Positions 8,729 to 14,907 of a stretch of DNA of 14,907 nt are shown piece by piece (the stretch's first letter is position 1; each line of letters starts with the position of its first letter). The stretch lies in the NCBI GenBank assembly GCA_027600665.1, contig JADGJL010000728.1, positions 1 through 14,907 of the forward strand. The letters are read 5' to 3'. The notes under the pieces are model-generated. The model searched no databases and had not been told where the DNA came from. It saw only the letters and a program-made list of their open reading frames with translations. This DNA comes from Irineochytrium annulatum. Lineage: Eukaryota; Chytridiomycota; Chytridiomycetes; Chytridiales; Chytridiaceae. The position numbers and the translations under genes are program-made.

Positions 8729-9195
8729 GAATGGGGAAGGCGCCTTTCAAACTTGACAGGCCGCCCAATGCCCGGTGGCAGACGAACTGCGGGACGATGG
8801 ACCTGGCGTCGACGTCGGATCCAGTCCTCGGGTCCTCGGCGTCGGGCGCGCGGGTCGGCAGCTCTCGAGGCGGGCGAAGGAGGCGATGGGCCGCGTCGCG
8901 GTGCAACGTGAGTCAAAGACGACAGCCCTTATATTAATATTAATCGACCTTCATTTCAAGAACCTTCCATACCAGTATCGCGTAATGTTATCCTCCAAAC
9001 ATTTCTTCTACGATTTGTACTGTTCCCTATAAGGACATAGACTTTTCTCTTCATTTTTTAAGTTACAGTTTCTTGACAGGATGGGACCTTGTCGGATAAT
9101 GACACTCTTCAAACGCACGCAACTCTAGCCTAAAGAATTTATCAACTTGTAATTCACAATATATTGACAAAGCACAGATGATCGCCAAACGTTGT
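8729..9195. other. Intergenic region with the LRR-gene promoter
   Basis: This lies between the stop of the coiled-coil gene (9196) and the start of the LRR gene (8728), both minus. The first 180 bases upstream of the LRR start are GC-rich, with one minus frame (8655-8906) having many G/C third positions. That frame has no ATG and an upstream TGA, so it is probably 5' leader. Beyond it is a perfect palindrome TTAATATTAA (8934-8943) next to a TATAAGG-like stretch on minus, a possible TATA-type element about 200 bases before the start. No canonical poly(A) hexamer for the coiled-coil gene was found. Confidence 0.45.
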
Positions 9196-12100
9196 TCACC
9201 AGGCGTATTTTTTTTTCAACTCGTTCGTGAGTTCCGCGTTGGCAATACCCTTCCACGTGACGGACTTGGGCCTTCGCGTTTTTGGTCTCGGCGGCTTCGT
9301 TGTGAGGGCCGCGCGCGAGTTGGCGCCACCTGTCGTGATTGCCCACCCTCCGGGCTTTACGGGCGTGGCGGGCCTCGCCGGTGACGCGGTCTGATGATGG
9401 TGGTGGTGATGGTGATGGAAATGGTGACCTCCGCCACCGCGGTGACCGTCCGGGCTAGGCGGCGAGGGGCTGGCAGTTTTGCTCTCGATAAAGGTGCCAT
9501 CGCTCGCGCCACTAGGGCTCTCAAAGTTCCGCAGTCGGGTGTCGGGGAAATGCGTGTCGCCGTGGCCGCCGTCAGCGTAGCTATGGTTCTGGTGCGGCAG
9601 GATGACAACGGGTCCAACCGGGAAGTGGCTTCCGGGGAACTCGTGGAGCGGGACTTGCAGCGGGGTTGTGCTGCGAGATGTCGGGGTTGGAGTGGGCCGG
9701 CCCGCCGGTCCGTTGTTGGCCTGCGTTGGTGTTTGGGGGCGAGAGTTGATCAGGGCCGCCGTGGCCCACTTCATCGCTCGGGCTTGGCCATGTGACATTG
9801 CGCTTGACGGCCGAACCGGGTTGGAGGATGGGACATGGATGGATTCCAAAGCACGCGACGCCGTGGTGGGATCATAGAGCTTCGCTGGCGGTTGCATTTG
9901 GCTAACGTACGTGCCCATGGCCTCCCGTATCGTTTCAACTAAAAAACGTTTATCAGTCAAAACCCGCCGCCTTAATAATAAGACCGTACCATTTCTCATC
10001 CGGATGTAGCGATACTCGTTATTCTTCTGCTCAAGGAGTGATATGCGCAAGTTATTGCTGTTTATCAGGTCCCGGTAAACAGCATCTAATTGGCCGGGGT
10101 CTGTGAAGTATAGGAAGTAAGCAACGAGTTGCACGGCACTCAAGGCGGAAAGGAACCGTACCGGGTTCCTGGACAAGCTGTCCCAAGCTGGCGTCAGGGT
10201 ATCTCATCATGGTATCCACCATTCCCTCCAAGTCCTTGACGCGATACTCATTGTTTTTCAAACCCCTCTGCGCGTCCCGCAAGCCGTTCTCCAGCTTCCC
10301 GTTCTCCTCCCTCGTCACGACGACCTCGTGGTGAAGATCCCCCATCCTAACCTTCGCCTTCTCGAGCGCCAGGTTGGCCTCGCGCGCCGTGACTTCCAGT
10401 CGGCCGCGCTCGGCCTCGCACGCGAGATACTTTCCCATTATGCTGTCGCGATCCAAAAGGGCCTCATCTCGCTCGGCGATCAATTGACGCTCGACGTCCG
10501 CTAAGGCGTCACGGTCAGCTTCACAGGTCGCCAACGTGGACTCTAGGGTGTCGCAGAGGGCGGTGAGGCGAGCTTGCTCAGCCTCGGCGGACTGGATAGA
10601 GGCAGCTTTTTCTTCGGCTGAAAAAGTTAATGTCAGAAGACGAACTTCAACAGCAGGAGTGACAAACCCTCTTTCTTTATCTCCTCGCTCGTTTTCCTTA
10701 GCTCCTCTGCAGCGGCTAATGCCTTCGCGGCATCCGTGCGCGCGGTATTTAGATCACCCTCCAGCTTCGAAATGTACTCCATGAGGGAGTTGATCGTGGC
10801 CGTATCATTCTCCGCCTTTGACTTGAAGTCCGACTCCATCGTCGTTAATTGGATCTTGTGCTTGGCTTTAATCTCGGAGATTTCACCCTCTTGCATGATC
10901 ATTCTAGTATCGAACTATCACAATGTTAAAAAACTAACCGGAGGGACGCAAGGCCGCGGAAAAGTTCAATTCACCTTCTTTTGCAGCTCGAGCAACTTCT
11001 GCCGTGCCTCCCACACCTCATTGCTAACGCTCATGCTCGCTCGTCTGTCGTCATGCTTCTCTATTTTTCCCACCTTGTCTGCCTTCTCCGTAGTCTCCAA
11101 TTTTCCCGTCTTACTTTCGACTTTTACGGGCTTCTGCGGCGTCTCCGGCAACTTCGGCTTTTCAGTGCTTTCGATCTTCTCCTGTTTCTGTTGCACAGGT
11201 TGCGCTTTTGCTACCTTCATCCCGGTTTGTGTCCCAACGGCCTTCGATGTCGGTACCGGCTATAACAGTTCGTTTATGTGAGTACATCCAAAATCAATAT
11301 AAAATTACCTCATCTTCCCCAGCAGAAGCGTCGCGGGTCTCACGCACCACCTTCGAGAGCTCCGCGCTTTCGACACGAGGTCTCTCCACACTCGCGGCCC
11401 GTGGCCTCTCAACTTCAATCACCTTTTCGACCTTGTCTACCCTTTCCACGACCTTCTCGACGACTATTTCGACGACTTTTTCGACGACTTTTTCGACAAC
11501 CTTCTCTACCACCCTCTCCACAACACGCTCCGGTTTAGTAACCTCCACCGATTTTACAGGGGCCACCGCCGGCGTCAGCACCACTTTCTCCGCCTCTACC
11601 TCATCCACCCTCCCATCTCCGACGCCGATATCCCGAAAAGTCGGCACGGCGGCGGTCGCTGCGGCTACGGCCGGCATGCCCTTCGAACCCGCAACTGTAC
11701 CCCGCCGGTCCTTCTTAGGGGGCAGGGACGGCCTCCTTGCGCCACCCTTCCCGCCCCGCTTGAGCGGCCCAAGCTCTTCCACCTTCTCCTCCGGCTCCGG
11801 CTCGGGCGACGGCGGCCGCCGTTGGGGCCACTCCATGCATTTCGTCATATGGTCGATGGCCGCCTCCCAGATGCCCGGCATCGTCGCCACAGGATTCCTC
11901 CCGGCAACCCCCGACGCGTTAACCTTCCCGTCCTCCAATACCTGAACCGGTGGCGACGGCGGCGCAGGGTCCGTCATCGTCTCCCGATCGACGTCCGCCA
12001 CCGGACACCGCCTCCACGTCCGCGGGTCCACGACGCATGTCTGCCTTACGACTATCTCGACGCGATCGCAGCCTGCCGAGGCACCGACAGCCTCGCCCCT

Positions 12101-13152
12101 GCCGACCTGCGCGAGGACCTCTCGCAGGATGGAGCACTCCTCCTCGAGGCTCTCGAATTCCTCGATAAACCTTTCGAACGCACGTTCCCTGGCGCGGAAG
12201 AGGTCGAAGACGTCCAGCTGGGACGTCACCCAGTGCCGGACGGCCTCGACGAGGGGCTCAGCGTCGGGATAGGACTCTAGTGGAGGGACGGGGAAGACAT
12301 GGGTTCGGAGAGAGAGGGCGAAGCGTTGGGTGAGGGACTGGATGCTCTGATGGCGCGATTCGATGGTTTCCATACTGATAGAGCACTAAGTTTGGCGTTC
12401 GGACAAGTTAGTGGAAGTGGAGACCACGATCGATCAAAAGTATGGGTGCACGCTCACCGATTTCAGGTACATCAAAATTGCACCGACATGGTCGCTGAAA
12501 AAGGTTCCGAGGTTGCAATGGAAGACCCGTGGTTCAAAGCCTGCCTTGTGGCCATCTAGCAGTGACTGTATTAACATAAAAATTACCGTGGCAGCAGCAC
12601 TGTACCCATCATGGCCAGGAAGCCATCTAAGAGATTCCGCACGTTAAATTGTAGGAACTCGATCCCGCTCATCCTCATGCTCCTCATCACCTCGCTCGTC
12701 CTCGGCAGCTCGATCCGCCTGTTCTCCCTTTCCACAATCTTCCACGCCTCACCCGTCGAAGTCCCCTCGCTCAGCTCCCCACTCTCAAACTCCCTCTTGA
12801 CCACCACCCGCGGCTGCCTGCCGTCGTCCCACACGCACACGGTCCTCTTGAACCCGGCGCCGACGCTGTCGGAGAGCTCCTTCCGCCTCCGCCGCGACTC
12901 CGCGATGGCCGCCTTGGCGAACTCTGGCGTCGTCGGGTCTGCAACCGGATCATCGCATAGGGTGACGTCCACGACGCGTTCCGGCGGCCGGGAGGAGGGG
13001 CGGCGGGATGGCGGCGGCGGCGGTTGGGTGGCCTTCTGCTTCTGTGATCTGCTGTCTGCTCGAGGATCCCTCCTGGATGCCGAGGCGGGCTTCGAACCGG
13101 CGACGAAGCCAACGGCGTGCGACTGGCGGCTGGCGGGCTGCGAGCGGAGCAT
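9196..13152 (-). CDS. Large coiled-coil protein, 8 exons, about 1187 residues
   Basis: Exons are 12606-13152, 12458-12555, 11309-12385, 10975-11259, 10668-10914, 10162-10617, 9990-10100 and 9196-9938. Introns are 49 to 72 nt, and all seven joins agree in phase. Residues 1-105 are basic and Pro/Ser-rich. Residues 140-310 look globular and helical, ending with FRARERAFERFIEEFESLEE. An ERVV/EKVV tetrapeptide array covers about 501-533. From about 655 to 940 the protein is a long coiled coil (for example EARQKLLELQKK, TLESTLATCEADRDALADVE). The tail is Pro/Ser/Thr-rich with a His tract near 1112-1122 and ends KKKYAW. The 260-310 segment faintly resembles the N-terminal domain of TSNAXIP1-type proteins of flagellated organisms, which would suggest a cytoskeletal role; this is only a hypothesis. 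The frame is open upstream to an ATG at 13410, but coding character starts near 13152. Confidence 0.85.
9394..9426 (-). repeat. Histidine-codon tract (CAC/CAT run)
   Basis: Eleven codons encode HHFHHHHHHHH with mixed CAC and CAT usage near the C-terminus of the coiled-coil protein. It follows a Gly run and sits in a Pro/Ser-rich disordered tail. Mixed codons argue against very recent slippage. Confidence 0.85.
11432..11530 (-). repeat. 12-bp tandem repeat encoding ERVV/EKVV
   Basis: About eight degenerate 12-base units encode ER/K-V-V tetrapeptides in the coiled-coil protein (VVERVVEKVVEKVVEK core, with one IVVE variant). On the plus strand the unit is visible as gacgactttttc. The array begins after a Pro/Val-rich linker and passes into DKVEKVIEVERP. 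A strict four-residue period with paired valines suggests a rod-like or strand-forming segment; a canonical heptad coiled coil is less likely. Confidence 0.85.
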
Positions 13153-13771
13153 TGGTTCCGGGCGCCTCGAGTTGCACCTCAGGTGAGGAGGTGATTTACG
13201 CGATGATCCCGGGACCCCGCCGGTCACCCGACGACAGCGATTAGCGTGCCGTGGCCCTGCTTGACATCGGCACGGGCCGATTAGATTTGCAGCACAGACT
13301 ACAGCGAATGAAGAACATGGTCCACACTGTCGGACTGGCGCGTCCGAATTCCTCATTCTGAACTTCTTACTTATTTCATTATTCCAGCTGGCATTTGCTA
13401 AGTACCCCAACTCTGATTCATGCCCTTTGCAGCCCCATTTTTAATACTGACAAATGAGTCGAACTTCCTTGACCGACGCACATCATCGTGAACGTTGCCG
13501 GGTACCTGCCACCCGCGACCGTACGAGAACGTCCTCGAAGCACTTATTTTCGGAAGGAGACCGTGGAGGAATAAGTAAAAAAATATTTTTATTGAAGCCC
13601 TCGTTTCCCATAACCTGAAATGAGTTCAGATGACGAAGAACGGCCGTGAATTTATGAGGAATGAAAGAACTCTGAACAGCCTTTATTGTATCCTGTACTG
13701 CATCATTGCATCATAAGCTTTGACCCCTCCCCATATCCCTTTTACCCCATCTCCGACACCATCCCCCTTCT
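13153..13771. other. Intergenic region between two minus-strand genes
   Basis: It holds the 3' flank of the right-edge gene (stop at 13772) and the promoter and leader of the coiled-coil gene (start at 13152). Poly(A) hexamers on the minus strand lie at 13682-13687 and 13588-13593. The part nearest 13152 is still an open frame up to 13410, but without coding bias. No other gene is supported. Confidence 0.55.
13682..13687 (-). terminator. AATAAA poly(A) signal of the right-edge gene
   Basis: A minus-strand AATAAA lies 84 bases past the TGA at 13772-13774. A second hexamer at 13588-13593 could be an alternative distal signal. Confidence 0.6.
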
Positions 13772-14907
13772 TCAATAATAACTCCCTCCATAGTACCCAC
13801 CACCTGCGTACGCATAATAACCCCCGTGGTGATGATAACCTTGGTCATAGTATCCCCCGTAATACCCCCCCGCGCCATTCTCATACGGAAGGGTCGCATC
13901 CTTCGCCGCCGCCGGGGCTGATGACGATGATGAGCTGGTTGATGAGACGTCGACGGGTGGGTCGGTGGATGGCGTTGGAGGTGAGTGAGTGGGATCCGCG
14001 CACACGGGGGCTTTGTCGTTACCCATCCTCCCCGCCTCCTCCTTATACCCCCTCCCAAACATCTCCCAAGCGTCCTCGAGCATCTCTCGATTCACCTCCA
14101 CGTACATCACCTATCGACCATAACCATCATCAATAAAACAACCCGCGTCGACGCGTTCGAGAGAACTCACCCTGTCATTCTTGCACGCATCAAAGATACT
14201 CCTCTCGACGTCCTGGGATGGAGTTAGGACTTCGGCCGACAGGTGCGGGGGGACGTGCGTGCGGGCGACGTTCATCCAGGCTTGCATGGCGGTCCACCTG
14301 TCGTGTTCTGATACGGGGGACGGGTGGTGGTGGTGGTGGGTGGTCGGATAACAGTGTGTAATCGAGAGTGGCGCATGCCAGTGCCCCCCCGTTGGAGGGG
14401 CGGGGGCGGGTTGTCTGTCCATCCCATCCTCTCGCCTCTCCATCCCTTCCTCTCTCTTATCCACCCCCTCTTCACTCCTTTCCATCCCGTCCTCTCTCCC
14501 TTCTATTCCCTCCTCCATTCTATCCATCCCCTCCTCCTTCTTATCCATCCCACCCTCTCTCCTATCCATCCCATCTTCCTTACCCATCTCTTCTGATTCA
14601 TCATCCACCACCTTCTTGATCGTAATCCCCTTCATCCACGCATGCTTCTTCGTAGTCTTCACCCCAACCACGACTGGCCCATCCTTCTTGACCCTCTTCT
14701 TCCCCTGCTTCTTGGCGGATCCGATGACCCCCTTCCCACCTCGTCCTTTAATGACGCCACCTGCCCCCATCATCGGAAACACCCACCCGCTTCCCGCAGA
14801 CGTAGGCGTTATGGGCGCTGGGGACCGCGACGCATCGCCGTCGTTAGCTCCCGCCGCCGGTGCCAGCATCGTCGTCGTCGTCGTCGGCCCCCCTTCCGCG
14901 CCCCCTC
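13772..14907 (-). CDS. Repeat-rich hypothetical protein with Gly/Tyr tail (5' end may lie outside the window)
   Basis: Two exons are visible: 14171 to at least 14869, and 13772-14110. They are joined in phase 0 across a 60-nt intron (GTGAGT..CGATAG). An ATG lies at 14869, but the frame stays open to the window edge through a run of ACG (Thr) codons, so the true start may be further right. Residues (from that ATG) 42-88 are Lys/Gly-rich and basic. Residues 98-153 are eight seven-residue repeats of the EEGMDRx type. The stretch 160-260 looks like a small folded part, with DRWTAMQAWMNVARTHVPPH, SQDVERSIFDACKNDR and, across the splice, VMYVEVNREMLEDAWEMFGR. A Ser run follows, then a tail of Gly-Tyr-Tyr units ending GGYYGGSYY. 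Low-complexity Gly/Tyr tails occur in RNA-binding and phase-separating proteins, but no RNA-binding domain is seen. Family unknown. Confidence 0.75.
14411..14578 (-). repeat. Eight 21-bp tandem repeats encoding EEGMDRx heptapeptides
   Basis: Eight uninterrupted 21-base units (168 bp) encode variants of E-E/D-G-M-D/E-R/K-x: EDGMDRR, EGGMDKK, EEGMDRM, EEGIEGR, EDGMERS, EEGVDKR, EEGMERR, EDGMDRQ. The units differ from one another, so the array is old or under selection for the charge pattern. The seven-residue period lacks the paired hydrophobics of a coiled coil; Gly-Met recurs once per unit. Confidence 0.9.

Noticed and set aside
8655..8906. Minus-strand open frame upstream of the LRR gene as a separate gene
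   Set aside because: It has no ATG, is preceded by an in-frame TGA, and stops without a splice join to the LRR exon; probably 5' leader.
11208..11945. Plus-strand ORF rich in STTFSTT repeats, adhesin-like
   Set aside because: It is the antisense of the EKVV array and flanking exon of the coiled-coil gene, whose splice phases on the minus strand all agree.
13153..13410. Extension of the coiled-coil protein to an ATG at 13410
   Set aside because: The extra 86 codons lack third-position G/C bias and look like leader sequence; the ATG at 13150-13152 has a good ACCAATG context.
12583..13410. A separate gene ending at the TAA at 12583
   Set aside because: A 50-nt intron (GTACAG..GCTAG) removes that stop and continues in phase into two further exons with natural protein sequence, so it is the first exon of the coiled-coil gene.
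14871..14886. GTC trinucleotide run at the right edge as a notable microsatellite
   Set aside because: Only five units and within a probably coding frame (Thr codons on minus); ordinary in GC-rich coding DNA.
1..14907. tRNA, rRNA, CRISPR array, transposase or viral genes
   Set aside because: No T-loop/D-loop pairs, spaced direct repeats, DDE/RT motifs, terminal inverted repeats or viral hallmark proteins were seen on either strand by eye.

Overview
The window looks like nuclear DNA of a fungus, most likely an early-diverging, zoosporic (chytrid-type) one. Coding exons are GC-rich with G/C-rich third positions, and spacers are AT-richer. Genes are broken by short GT..AG introns of about 43 to 102 nt with CTAAC, CTGAY or TTAAC branch-like motifs. 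There are no operons, Shine-Dalgarno sites or bacterial features. The lineage is an inference; no rRNA or marker gene is present.

Nearly all supported coding capacity is on the minus strand. From left to right: the possible last codons of a plus-strand gene (1-84); a 1.6 kb AT-rich spacer; a three-exon gene for a very acidic protein ending in an Atg8-binding-like motif (1681-2756); an unresolved stretch with a probable plus-strand terminal exon (3277-3366) and its poly(A) signal; a six-exon UVSSA homologue for transcription-coupled DNA repair (3466-5043); a frameshifted remnant of a leucine-rich-repeat gene (about 5228-5478); exon-like plus-strand segments (5694-6033); the intact two-exon LRR paralogue (6569-8728); an eight-exon, about 1187-residue coiled-coil protein (9196-13152); and the 3' part of a repeat-rich gene with a Gly/Tyr tail (13772 to the window edge).

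The gene models were built by hand by joining reading frames at GT..AG sites whose phases agree. All joins in the UVSSA, LRR, coiled-coil and right-edge genes are phase-consistent. Only UVSSA is a recognised family. The others are described from composition, repeats and coiled coils. The genes show no shared pathway. The clearest evolutionary event is partial duplication of the LRR gene followed by decay of one copy. I saw no virus, transposase, CRISPR array, tRNA or rRNA. I found no convincing new multi-gene system.
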